A DNA stretch of 7,989 nucleotides from Devosia sp. (GCA_028290225.1 JAQGKH010000070.1:1-7989); one strand, 5' to 3'. Numbered from the stretch's first letter, positions 1 through 5,562 are shown. Made by a program: numbers and translations. The notes: generated by a model from the sequence alone, not told the origin.

Positions 1-431
1 ACGCCGGGGCCGAACTGCTCGATGGCGTGCGCATCGAGGATGCCAATGTGGAACTGCTGTTTGCGCCCGACTGGGGTCAGCTGGGACTGCTGGGCGAAAT
101 CCGGCCGCATCTTGGGGCGACGCTGAATACCGCCGGGCACGAAAGCCTCGTTTATGCCGGCGCCAGTTGGACCGTGCGCCTGCCGGTGCTGCCGGTCTGG
201 GCCGAAGCGAGCCTGGGGGCGGCCGTACATAACGGCGCCTGGCTTGAGGGCGAAGTGCCCCAGCGCTGGGGTTGCGCGGCGCTGCTGCGCGCCTCGGGCA
301 GCATTGGCATCGATGTGCTGCCAGGCGCCGCGGTGATGCTGACGGCCGAACACCTCACCGATGGCGGCGCCTGCGGCGGTCCGGCCGAGGGCTTGACCAA
401 TCTGGGCGTGCGCGCCGCCTTGCGCTTCTAG
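1..431 (+). CDS. PagL-like lipid A 3-O-deacylase / acyloxyacyl hydrolase, 3' part
   Basis: The frame is open from the left edge (first complete codon at base 3) to a TAG at 429-431, so the signal peptide and N-terminal strands lie outside the window. The visible 142 residues alternate polar and hydrophobic residues in short strands and end in aromatic Phe (ALRF), as expected for an outer-membrane beta-barrel. The motifs NVELLF, then Y-x-G-x-SW, then a VHNG-like turn, and a final EHLTDGGAC...GLTNLGVR block match my memory of Brucella/Rhizobium acyloxyacyl hydrolases (PagL family, PF09411). That family removes the 3-O acyl chain of lipid A in the outer membrane. PagL uses a His-x-Ser-Asn motif plus a downstream Glu. 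Here the His codon is at 351-353, but the Ser position is Thr (357-359) and the Asn position is Asp (360-362); the Glu of PAEGL is a candidate acid. Two Cys codons (273-275 and near 372) could form a disulfide (inference). The family call is fairly good; activity is uncertain because of the substitutions. Confidence 0.68.
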   Translation, partial: AGAELLDGVRIEDANVELLFAPDWGQLGLLGEIRPHLGATLNTAGHESLVYAGASWTVRLPVLPVWAEASLGAAVHNGAWLEGEVPQRWGCAALLRASGSIGIDVLPGAAVMLTAEHLTDGGACGGPAEGLTNLGVRAALRF

Positions 432-432
432 C

Positions 433-1623
433 TCAGGCGACTTGCCCGGCCGCCCAGCCCGACGCCCAGGCCCACTGGAAATTATAGCCCCCGAGCCAGC
501 CGGTGACATCGACCACCTCGCCCACGAAATACAGGCCCGGAACGTCGCGCGCCGCCATGCTCTTGGCGTCGAGGTCGCGCGTATCGATGCCCCCCAGCGT
601 CACTTCCGCCGTGCGATAGCCCTCCGAGCCCACCGGCTTGAGTGTCCAGTCCGACAGGACGCCCGCCACCTGATCGAGCTTCTTGTCGGAAAAATCACCC
701 ACCATGCCGGGCAGGTTCAACTCGTCACCCAGCAGCTGCGCCAGCCGCTTGGGCAGGAGATTGGCCAGAACGGTCTGGATCTGCAGCCGCGGCGTGGTTT
801 GCCGGGCTTCGCGCAACAGCGCGCCCGGATTGCGCCCTGGCAACAGGTCCACCCCGATCGTGTCGCCTTCACGCCAATAACTCGAGATCTGCAGGATCGC
901 GGGGCCAGACAGGCCGCGATGGGTAAACAGCAGGGCTTCGGCGAACCGCGTCTTGCCATGGCGCACCACCGCATCGGTGGCAATGCCGGCAAGCTCCTTG
1001 AGCCGCTCCAGCGCGCCCGTTTCAAAGGTCAGCGGCACCAGTGCCGGCCGGGTATCGGTGACGCGCAGGCCGAACTGGGCAGCGAGTTGATAACCCAGCC
1101 CTGTGGCCCCCATCTTGGGAATGGACTTGCCACCGGTGGCAACCACGAGGCTGTCGCAGGTGACCGAACTGGTGGAGAGCTGCAGGGCAAAACCCGTGTC
1201 CTGCTTGCTGACCTGTTCCACCGCGGTTTCCAGCACCAGGGTAACACCGGCCTGGCGCATTTCACTCAAAAGCATGGTGTTGATCTGCGTGGCAGGGCCA
1301 TCGCAGAACAGCTGGCCCAGGGTTTTCTCGTGAAAACTGATGCCATGGCGCTGCACCAGGGCAATGAACATTTCAGGCGTGTAGCGGCTCAGCGCCGACA
1401 GCGCGAACCGGGGATTGTTGCTGAGGAAGCGATCCCGGCCCTTGTCGATGGTGGCATGGATGTTGGTGAAGTTGCAGCGCCCACCGCCCGAGATGCGGAT
1501 CTTTTCGCCGGCATATTTGGCATGATCGACCACCAGCACGCTGCGCCCGCGCTTGCCCGCTTCGATGGCGGCCATCATGCCGGCAGCGCCCGCGCCGAGC
1601 ACCACGACGTCGTAATGGATCAT
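433..1623 (-). CDS. HI0933/BaiN-like FAD-dependent oxidoreductase (YhiN-type flavoprotein)
   Basis: This is a 396-residue flavoprotein, the normal length for the HI0933 family (PF03486). An N-terminal Rossmann fold carries GAGAAG at residues 10-15 and an acidic residue (D33) ending the second strand to hold the FAD ribose. It is followed by the family signature KIRISGGGRCNFTN at 41-54. An ATGG motif lies mid-protein, and the C-terminus has the FAD-closing stretch YFVGEVVDVTGWLGGYN. The family binds FAD and uses NAD(P)H. A few members (BaiN) reduce bile-acid intermediates, but the substrate of most members, including this one, is unknown. The frame stays open to 1734, but the ATG at 1621-1623 is chosen because AAGGA (1631-1635 on this strand) lies 7 bases upstream and the family starts just before the Rossmann strand. 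It is convergent with the PagL-like gene, with one base between the stops, and divergent from asd. It appears cytosolic and monocistronic in this window. Confidence 0.88.
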   Translation of the reverse strand: MIHYDVVVLGAGAAGMMAAIEAGKRGRSVLVVDHAKYAGEKIRISGGGRCNFTNIHATIDKGRDRFLSNNPRFALSALSRYTPEMFIALVQRHGISFHEKTLGQLFCDGPATQINTMLLSEMRQAGVTLVLETAVEQVSKQDTGFALQLSTSSVTCDSLVVATGGKSIPKMGATGLGYQLAAQFGLRVTDTRPALVPLTFETGALERLKELAGIATDAVVRHGKTRFAEALLFTHRGLSGPAILQISSYWREGDTIGVDLLPGRNPGALLREARQTTPRLQIQTVLANLLPKRLAQLLGDELNLPGMVGDFSDKKLDQVAGVLSDWTLKPVGSEGYRTAEVTLGGIDTRDLDAKSMAARDVPGLYFVGEVVDVTGWLGGYNFQWAWASGWAAGQVA

Positions 1624-1630
1624 GGTTTGG

Positions 1631-1635
1631 TCCTT
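1631..1635 (-). promoter_or_regulatory. Ribosome binding site deciding the flavoprotein start
   Basis: Read on the minus strand this is AAGGA, 7 bases before the ATG at 1623-1621. It decides between that ATG and the longer open frame reaching 1734, whose extra 37 codons encode a Pro/Cys/Arg-rich stretch unlike any flavoprotein N-terminus. Confidence 0.7.
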
Positions 1636-1682
1636 GTGTGTTTTGCCGCAGTTACCGCGATAGACCGACGGGGCGCAAGGCG

Positions 1683-1706
1683 GGGGGCGAGACACCATGC
1701 GCCCCC
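1683..1706. repeat. Inverted repeat upstream of the flavoprotein gene
   Basis: GGGGGCG at 1683-1689 and CGCCCCC at 1700-1706 are perfect 7-base complements separated by 10 bases. The repeat lies 60-83 bases upstream of the flavoprotein start. It could be a protein-binding dyad or an mRNA hairpin; no U-tract follows on either strand, so it is not a canonical terminator. Confidence 0.4.
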
Positions 1707-1742
1707 AGTTGGATTCCCGCGACCAAGGAGCCACAGCAGCCG

Positions 1743-1770
1743 TTGACTAAATCCTATTTGGGAGTATGAC
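1743..1770 (+). promoter_or_regulatory. Candidate sigma-70-type promoter for the asd leader
   Basis: TTGACT (1743-1748, five of six to TTGACA) is followed after 16 bases by TATGAC (1765-1770, four of six to TATAAT). Transcription would begin near 1777, about 25 bases before the small leader ORF and about 230 bases before asd, implying a long 5' leader. This is a sequence match only. Confidence 0.5.
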
Positions 1771-1801
1771 TTCGCCTGCTTTCCATTCAAGCAGTCACAC
1801 C

Positions 1802-1897
1802 ATGCGCAGCATCAGCATATCTGCCGATTCATCCACCGCCCGGCTTATCGCCGGCGGCCTTGCTGCGCCGCTGACTAAAACCACCAAAACCGCCTGA
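1802..1897 (+). CDS. Putative 31-codon leader peptide with Thr/Lys run upstream of asd
   Basis: An ATG at 1802 opens a 31-codon frame closed by TGA at 1895-1897. Codons 25-30 read ACT AAA ACC ACC AAA ACC, i.e. T-K-T-T-K-T, followed by one Ala and the stop. Asd lies on the route to both threonine and lysine, so a run of their codons in the leader of asd resembles the control codons of amino-acid attenuators such as the enterobacterial thrL. A GC-rich 12-base-pair hairpin begins at 1899, one base after the stop. Against the idea: no good ribosome binding site precedes 1802, the hairpin has no U-tract, and the run is in an A/C-rich patch that could encode Thr/Lys by chance. The frame stays open up to an in-frame ATG at 1766, but that ATG sits inside the predicted -10 box. 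I know of no described asd leader peptide of this kind; translation is unproven. Confidence 0.35.
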   Translation: MRSISISADSSTARLIAGGLAAPLTKTTKTA

Positions 1898-1898
1898 C

Positions 1899-1934
1899 GC
1901 TTTTCCCCGGGTCGCGCTCCCGCCGGGGAGAGGC
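1899..1934 (+). promoter_or_regulatory. Strong hairpin in the asd leader, candidate attenuator stem
   Basis: Bases 1899-1910 pair with 1923-1934 in a 12-base-pair stem. It has seven perfect GC-rich pairs at the top (TCCCCGG/CCGGGGA), five lower pairs including two G-U wobbles, and a 12-base loop. It starts one base after the leader ORF stop, so a ribosome at the Thr/Lys run or at the stop would cover its 5' arm. No U-tract follows (GAAACCGG), so intrinsic termination would be inefficient. A Rho-linked or mRNA-stability role is equally possible. Confidence 0.45.
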
Positions 1935-1949
1935 CGAAACCGGATGACC

Positions 1950-1967
1950 ATGGTCCCACGGGATCAT
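1950..1967 (+). repeat. Small hairpin before the asd ribosome binding site
   Basis: ATGGTCC (1950-1956) pairs with GGATCAT (1961-1967) through one G-U wobble, closing a four-base loop CACG. It ends 38 bases before the asd ATG and does not cover the ribosome binding site GGAG at 1994-1997. The overlapping 10-base palindrome GACCATGGTC (1946-1955) is an alternative reading of the same bases. Confidence 0.35.
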
Positions 1968-2005
1968 GCGGGGCGAAAATTGGTACAGGGACTGGAGTTC
2001 CACTC

Positions 2006-3049
2006 ATGGGTTATCGCGTCGCAGTTGTAGGGGCCACGGGCAATGTGGGCCGCGAAGTTCTCGCCATCCTGGCCGAACGCAAGTTTCCGGCCGATGAGGT
2101 GATCGCGCTGGCTTCCTCGCGCTCGATCGGGCGCGAGCTGAGCTATGGCGACAAGATCCTCAAGGCCAAGAACCTGGAGGATTTCGATTTCACCGGTGTC
2201 GATTTCGCCATCATGTCGGCGGGCGGCGCCATTTCCAAGCAATGGGCGCAGCGCATTGCCGCCACCGGCTGCATCGTCATCGATAATTCCAGCTATTGGC
2301 GCTACAATTCGGATGTGCCGCTGGTGGTGCCCGAAGTCAACGCCCATGTGCTGGACGCCTTCATGGCCAATCCGCGCCGCACCAACATCATCGCCAATCC
2401 CAATTGCTCCACCGCCCAGCTGGTGGTGGCGCTCAAGCCCCTGCATGACTTTGCCAAGATCAAGCGCATTGTCGTGTCGACCTACCAGTCGGTTTCGGGC
2501 GCGGGCAAGGAAGGCGTGGACGAGCTGTGGAACCAGACCAAGGGCATTTTCGTCAATGACAGCCCGGGTGGCGGCACCAAGTTCCCCAAGCAGATCGCCT
2601 TCAACGTCATCCCCCAGATCGACGTGTTCATGGAAGACGGCTACACCAAGGAAGAATGGAAGGTTCTGGCCGAAACCAAGAAGATCCTCGATCCCAAGAT
2701 CCGCGTGACCTGCACCGCCGTGCGCGTGCCCGTGTTTGTTGGCCATTCCGAAGCCGTCAATATCGAGTTCGAGAACCCCATCACCGCCGATGAAGCGCGT
2801 GACATCCTGCGCGAGGCGCCCGGCATCTCGGTGCTCGATAAGCGCGAACCCGGTGGTTATGCGACCCCGGTTGAATGCGTCGGTGAATACGACACCTTCG
2901 TGTCTCGCATCCGCGAGGATGACACGGTGGAAAACGGCCTCGCCATTTGGATCGTTTCGGACAATCTGCGCAAGGGCGCGGCGCTCAACACCATCCAGAT
3001 CGCCGAAACCCTGATCGAGCGCGGCTTGCTGGCCAAAAAGGCCGCCTGA
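2006..3049 (+). CDS. asd: Aspartate-semialdehyde dehydrogenase
   Basis: This cytosolic enzyme of 347 residues reductively dephosphorylates beta-aspartyl phosphate with NADPH to L-aspartate-4-semialdehyde. That is the branch point to lysine/diaminopimelate, threonine and methionine. The N-terminal nucleotide-binding loop is GATGNVG at residues 9-15. The catalytic cysteine is C134 in NPNCST (131-136), the SGAGKEG loop is at 164-170, and the catalytic histidine is H247 in VFVGHSEAV. Length and all key residues are those of an active enzyme of the alphaproteobacterial type. The start is well supported: GGAG at 1994-1997 lies 8 bases before the ATG, and the N-terminal strand begins at once. The gene is preceded by an unusually long leader with a candidate attenuator, and followed 13 bases after its stop by a stable hairpin. 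The EamA-type exporter gene follows on the same strand and may be partly co-transcribed. I am confident of this call. Confidence 0.97.
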   Translation: MGYRVAVVGATGNVGREVLAILAERKFPADEVIALASSRSIGRELSYGDKILKAKNLEDFDFTGVDFAIMSAGGAISKQWAQRIAATGCIVIDNSSYWRYNSDVPLVVPEVNAHVLDAFMANPRRTNIIANPNCSTAQLVVALKPLHDFAKIKRIVVSTYQSVSGAGKEGVDELWNQTKGIFVNDSPGGGTKFPKQIAFNVIPQIDVFMEDGYTKEEWKVLAETKKILDPKIRVTCTAVRVPVFVGHSEAVNIEFENPITADEARDILREAPGISVLDKREPGGYATPVECVGEYDTFVSRIREDDTVENGLAIWIVSDNLRKGAALNTIQIAETLIERGLLAKKAA

Positions 3050-3062
3050 ACCTGTAAATCCC

Positions 3063-3087
3063 TGCCGGCCCTGACTTGGGGCCGGCA
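3063..3087 (+). terminator. Stable hairpin after asd, possible terminator without U-tract
   Basis: TGCCGGCCC (3063-3071) pairs perfectly with GGGCCGGCA (3079-3087), a 9-base-pair GC-rich stem with a 7-base loop, 13 bases after the asd stop. No run of T follows, so it may act as a weak terminator, a Rho-associated 3' end or an mRNA-stabilising structure. Some read-through into the exporter gene is likely. Confidence 0.5.
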
Positions 3088-3140
3088 CGTCCGCGCCGCC
3101 GGCCGGGGATCCCCCAAGCCCGATGCCAGCAGGGTCCTCC

Positions 3141-4034
3141 ATGTCTCCGCGCGATATCGTTCTGGCCCTGCTGGTTGTGACCGTTTGGGGCGTCAATTTC
3201 ACCGTGATCAAGCTCAGCGTTGCCGAACTGCCGCCTTTGCTGGTGGCGGCGCTGCGCTTTTTCTTTGCGGCGGTGCCGGCGGTGTTTTTCGTGCGACGGC
3301 CCGAGGCACCCTGGCGCCTCGTGATCGCCTATGGGTTGTTCATGGGCGTGGCGCTCTACGCCCTGCTCAATCTGTCCATTTATCTGGGCATGCCCGCGAG
3401 CCTTGCCTCGCTCGTGCTCCAGGTGCAGGCCATGTTCACCATCCTGCTAGGCTTTCTGGTGCTGGGCGAACGGCCGCGGCTGCAGCAATTGCTCGGCGTG
3501 GCGGTGGCCTTTGGCGGCATCGCTTTGATCGGCGGGGCGGGGCTGGAGGGCGTGGGGTTCTTGCCCTTTGCCCTTACCATTGCGGCGGCAATCGCCTGGG
3601 GAGTGGCCAACATCTTGTCCAAGAAGGCTGGCAATATCGACATGCTCAGCTTCACGGTCTGGGGAAACCTCGTGGCGCCGTTGCCGCTGCTGGTGTTGTC
3701 GGTGTTGTTTGATGGCCCGGCCGTGGCCCTCGACGCCTTGACCCATCCCAGCTGGCAGGTAGCGGGAATGGTGGCGTTCCTGGCCTATCCCAACACCCTG
3801 TTCGGTTTTGCCGTTTGGAGCAATTTGCTCAAGCGCTATCCCACCGCGAGCGTGGCGCCCTTTACTCTCCTCGTGCCCGTGGCGGGGATAGCCTCGGGCG
3901 TGGTGTTTCTGGGGGAAACCATTGGGCCCGCGGAACTCGCCGGGGGCGCCCTGATCCTCCTGGGCCTTGGCCTAGCCGTGATCCGCCGGCGTGAACCGGC
4001 GGCTTACGCGGGGATCAAAGCTCAGGGCGGATGA
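3141..4034 (+). CDS. eamA: EamA-family (DMT) transporter, likely cysteine/O-acetylserine-type exporter
   Basis: This 297-residue inner-membrane protein has about ten hydrophobic segments in two EamA repeats, the standard length and layout of the drug/metabolite transporter superfamily. The first segment carries VVTVWGVNFTVIK, and the first repeat ends with MPASLASLVLQVQAMFTILLG and a GER motif. These blocks resemble E. coli EamA (YdeD), which exports O-acetylserine and cysteine, more than other DMT branches. The second repeat carries a YPTASVAPFTLLVPVAG block and a GET motif. ATG 3141 is chosen over ATG 3123 because AGGG (3131-3134) lies 6 bases upstream and the family begins a few residues before the first membrane helix. 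The gene sits 91 bases after asd across a stable hairpin. Its last 20 bases overlap the end of the carbonic anhydrase gene on the other strand. Family membership is clear; the substrate is inferred from resemblance only. Confidence 0.85.
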   Translation: MSPRDIVLALLVVTVWGVNFTVIKLSVAELPPLLVAALRFFFAAVPAVFFVRRPEAPWRLVIAYGLFMGVALYALLNLSIYLGMPASLASLVLQVQAMFTILLGFLVLGERPRLQQLLGVAVAFGGIALIGGAGLEGVGFLPFALTIAAAIAWGVANILSKKAGNIDMLSFTVWGNLVAPLPLLVLSVLFDGPAVALDALTHPSWQVAGMVAFLAYPNTLFGFAVWSNLLKRYPTASVAPFTLLVPVAGIASGVVFLGETIGPAELAGGALILLGLGLAVIRRREPAAYAGIKAQGG

Positions 4035-4656
4035 AGTCGCCGGTTTCCCCGTCCATCACCCATAGCTCGCCGGTCGAGATATCGAACCAGGCGCCGTGGA
4101 CCGCCAGCTTACCGGCGCTTTCCAGCTCCGCCACATATGGGAAAGTGCGCAGATTATTGATGGAGTTGCGGATGGAAATCCGCTCCAGCGCCGTTTGCCG
4201 CTCCCCGGGGGTGAGCAATGTATTGGCGCCCAGCTGATCGGGCAGATCGCCCAGCATGCTGATCCATTTGCCGATGAAATCGCCATCCGCCAGCGGCGCG
4301 GCTTCCGGATCGAGCGCGGCGCGAATGCCGCCGCAGCGGCCATGCCCCATCACCACGATACTGCTGATCCCCAGCGCCTTGACGGCAAACTCGATGCCGG
4401 CCGAGGTGCCGTGCTGGCCCCCATCGGGTTGATAGATCGGCACCAGATTGGCGACATTGCGCAGCACGAACAACTCGCCCGGTCCCGCGTCGAAAATCAT
4501 TTCGGGCGCTGCGCGGCTGTCGCAACAGGCGATGATCATGGTGGTGGGGTTCTGACCAAAGGCGGCGAGATCGCGAATGCGATCCCGCTCGCGCAGGTAG
4601 CGTCCCGCCATGAAATTAGCGTGACCTTGCAAAAGGTGTGGGGGAAACCGGTGCAT
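4015..4656 (-). CDS. Beta-class carbonic anhydrase
   Basis: This is a 213-residue zinc enzyme interconverting CO2 and bicarbonate in the cytosol, supplying bicarbonate for carboxylases. The zinc ligands are C44 in CCDSR (44-48, with the D46-R48 catalytic dyad), H105 and C108 in GHGRCGG. The intervening ELFVLRNVANLVP block (61-73) is also typical. The N-terminus MHRFPPHLLQGHANF matches the start of alphaproteobacterial members, which supports the ATG at 4656-4654 over an internal ATG at residue 16. No clear ribosome binding site precedes the ATG. A candidate promoter on this strand (TTGATC at 4692-4687, TAATTG at 4669-4664) would start transcription almost at the ATG, so the message may be leaderless (inference). 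The gene overlaps the exporter gene tail to tail by 20 bases and is divergent from the DUF1737 gene. The length is normal for the class and no key residue is missing. Confidence 0.95.
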   Translation of the reverse strand: MHRFPPHLLQGHANFMAGRYLRERDRIRDLAAFGQNPTTMIIACCDSRAAPEMIFDAGPGELFVLRNVANLVPIYQPDGGQHGTSAGIEFAVKALGISSIVVMGHGRCGGIRAALDPEAAPLADGDFIGKWISMLGDLPDQLGANTLLTPGERQTALERISIRNSINNLRTFPYVAELESAGKLAVHGAWFDISTGELWVMDGETGDFIRPEL

Positions 4657-4663
4657 GACCGAT

Positions 4664-4692
4664 CAATTAGCGCTAAGACGCTCGCAGATCAA
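4664..4692 (-). promoter_or_regulatory. Weak candidate promoter for the carbonic anhydrase gene
   Basis: On the minus strand TTGATC (4692-4687) and TAATTG (4669-4664) are spaced by 17 bases. The -35 match is reasonable, but the -10 match is poor (only the first TA agrees). If real, the start site falls at about 4657, next to the ATG. Confidence 0.25.
4667..4676. repeat. 10-base palindrome between carbonic anhydrase and DUF1737 genes
   Basis: TTAGCGCTAA is a perfect palindrome inside the 72-base divergent gap, overlapping the candidate carbonic anhydrase -10 region. It could be an operator for a dimeric regulator, or chance. Confidence 0.3.
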
Positions 4693-4728
4693 CTCCGGCG
4701 CAACAGCGCCAGCGCATTGGATCCATGC

Positions 4729-4935
4729 ATGCTTATTTATCGCTTCCTGTCGGGCGAGGACGACGCCAGCTTCTGCCACAAGGTCACCAAGGCCCTTTCG
4801 GAAGGTTGGTCCCTTCATGGCTCGCCCAGCTATGCCTATGACGCCTTCAGCAAGAAGATGCGCTGCGGCCAGGCGGTGACCCGCGTCGCCCGCGACCAGC
4901 CCTATGATCCCGACAAGAAGCTCGTCGACTTCTAG
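4729..4935 (+). CDS. DUF1737 domain protein, small, function unknown
   Basis: This 68-residue soluble protein has no signal peptide or membrane segment. It begins M-x-I-YRFLSGEDDASFCHKVT, continues with ALSEGWSLHGSPSYAYD and ends with MRCGQAVTR and a charged tail. These are the hallmarks of DUF1737 (PF08410) as I know it: the YRFL-G-DD start, the FCHKVT helix, the GW-L-GSP turn and the CGQA strand. No biochemical role is known to me for this family. The ATG at 4729 is chosen because the family starts two or three residues before YRFL; the open frame runs further upstream only as antisense of the carbonic anhydrase gene. The ribosome binding site is weak (GGA at 4719-4721, 7 bases away). A small hairpin GGCGC-AACA-GCGCC (4697-4710) lies in its 5' region. 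Its TAG stop (4933-4935) interlocks with the nudK-like stop on the other strand in a CTAG palindrome. Confidence 0.82.
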   Translation: MLIYRFLSGEDDASFCHKVTKALSEGWSLHGSPSYAYDAFSKKMRCGQAVTRVARDQPYDPDKKLVDF

Positions 4936-5504
4936 GGGCGGTTGAGCGCCAGCCATTGCAGCATCATGATAGTCTTGCCATCCATGATCTCGCCCCGCCC
5001 GATCATCGCCAGCGCGTCCTCGAGCGGCAGTTCGAGGATTTCGATATCCTCGCCTTCCTCGGCGAGGCCCCCTCCGCCCTCTGGCGGCGTGGCGGCATCG
5101 TAGAGGCCCAAAAAGCAGCTGACCTTTTCCTGCAGCGACCCGGGGCTCATGAACGCCTCGAACATATGTTCGACGCCATGCGGCCGGAGCCCGGTTTCCT
5201 CCAGCGCCTCGCGCACCGCGGCGACCGGGGCCGGATCGTCATCCACCAGCCCGGCGCAGACCTCCACCAGGAAAGCCGGCTCGCCTGCCGCAAAGGCGGG
5301 ATAGCGGAACTGGCGGACCAGGATCACCGTCCGCTGCACCGGCTCGAACAGGAGGATAGCCGCGCCATGGCCGTGGTCATAGCATTCGCGCACCTGCCGC
5401 TGCCAGGTGCCGTCGCTGCGCTGGTATTCGAAACTCGCCTGGGTCAGCGTGCCCCAATGGCGCGCCAGCGTTTCCACCTGGACGTTCTTGATCCGCTCGC
5501 TCAC
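4932..5504 (-). CDS. nudK: NudK-like Nudix hydrolase (GDP-mannose / ADP-ribose pyrophosphatase type)
   Basis: This is a 190-residue cytosolic Nudix hydrolase, the length of E. coli NudK, which cleaves GDP-mannose and related nucleoside diphosphate sugars. The Nudix box spans residues 85-106. Its metal-binding core REALEETGL is at 98-106 (R98, E99, E102, E103, G105). NudK-like blocks flank it: RECYDHGHGAAILL near 39-52, VRQFRYPAF at 63-71, EVCAGL at 81-86, FMSPGSLQE at 118-126 and GEIMDGKTIMMLQWL near the end. The only plausible start is GTG (5504-5502), with AGAGAGG 6 bases upstream; the next Met is at residue 114. The stop TAG shares the CTAG at 4932-4935 with the DUF1737 stop. The gene is divergent from the sdh operon. 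The family is certain; the preferred substrate (GDP-mannose, ADP-ribose or another) cannot be read from the sequence. Confidence 0.88.
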   Translation of the reverse strand: MSERIKNVQVETLARHWGTLTQASFEYQRSDGTWQRQVRECYDHGHGAAILLFEPVQRTVILVRQFRYPAFAAGEPAFLVEVCAGLVDDDPAPVAAVREALEETGLRPHGVEHMFEAFMSPGSLQEKVSCFLGLYDAATPPEGGGGLAEEGEDIEILELPLEDALAMIGRGEIMDGKTIMMLQWLALNRP

Positions 5505-5510
5505 GCCGGC

Positions 5511-5517
5511 CTCTCTG
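5511..5517 (-). promoter_or_regulatory. Ribosome binding site supporting the nudK GTG start
   Basis: On the minus strand this reads AGAGAGG, ending 6 bases before the GTG at 5504-5502. It supports a non-ATG start, for which there is no nearby ATG alternative. Confidence 0.65.
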
Positions 5518-5533
5518 CTTGGGTGCAGCCCGC

Positions 5534-5562
5534 CTTCTAGCGCAGGCGCCGTCGCGCCGCAA
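5534..5562 (-). promoter_or_regulatory. Weak candidate nudK promoter overlapped by an inverted repeat
   Basis: On the minus strand TTGCGG (5562-5557) and TAGAAG (5539-5534) are spaced by 17 bases, placing a start about 20 bases before the GTG. The inverted repeat GCGCCGT/ACGGCGC (5546-5552 and 5563-5569) covers the spacer and abuts the -35 box. The -35 match is weak. Confidence 0.3.

Larger units (their letters stand above)
1624..2005. other. Divergent intergenic region between the flavoprotein gene and asd
   Basis: This 382-base stretch has no conventional gene. The left part (1624-1740) serves the minus-strand flavoprotein gene and contains a 7-base inverted repeat (1683-1689/1700-1706). 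I see no convincing minus-strand promoter there. The right part (1743-2005) looks like a transcribed leader for asd, with a promoter-like pair, a 31-codon open frame with a Thr/Lys run at its end, a 12-base-pair hairpin, and a smaller hairpin before the asd ribosome binding site. Confidence 0.6.

Noticed and set aside
442..1746. 434-residue plus-strand frame antisense to the flavoprotein gene
   Set aside because: The minus-strand frame encodes a clear HI0933-family protein with a good ribosome binding site. The plus-strand product is His/Arg-rich without any motif.
1766..1801. In-frame ATG at 1766 as the start of the asd leader ORF
   Set aside because: It overlaps the predicted -10 box, and GGAG is only one base before it, too close to act as its ribosome binding site.
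1795..2007. 70-residue minus-strand frame in the asd leader
   Set aside because: No ribosome binding site or recognisable motif; it covers the promoter-proximal leader elements on the other strand and starts at the asd ATG region.
1944..2030. Second small ORF (28 codons) overlapping the asd start out of frame
   Set aside because: Its spacing to a purine-rich stretch is long (13 bases) and the asd start has its own good site. It could be a coupling ORF, but nothing supports it.
3123..3140. ATG 3123 as the start of the EamA-type exporter
   Set aside because: ATG 3141 has AGGG 6 bases upstream and fits the family N-terminus; the purine stretch before 3123 is 12 bases away.
1964..3211. 415-residue open frame on the minus strand antisense to asd
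   Set aside because: It lies wholly over asd, which has every catalytic residue. The antisense frame is Gly/Asp/His-rich with no recognisable domain, as expected from GC-rich codon bias.
4096..4728. Long upstream extension of the DUF1737 frame
   Set aside because: It reads antisense through the carbonic anhydrase gene. DUF1737 family members start at the ATG at 4729, just before YRFL.
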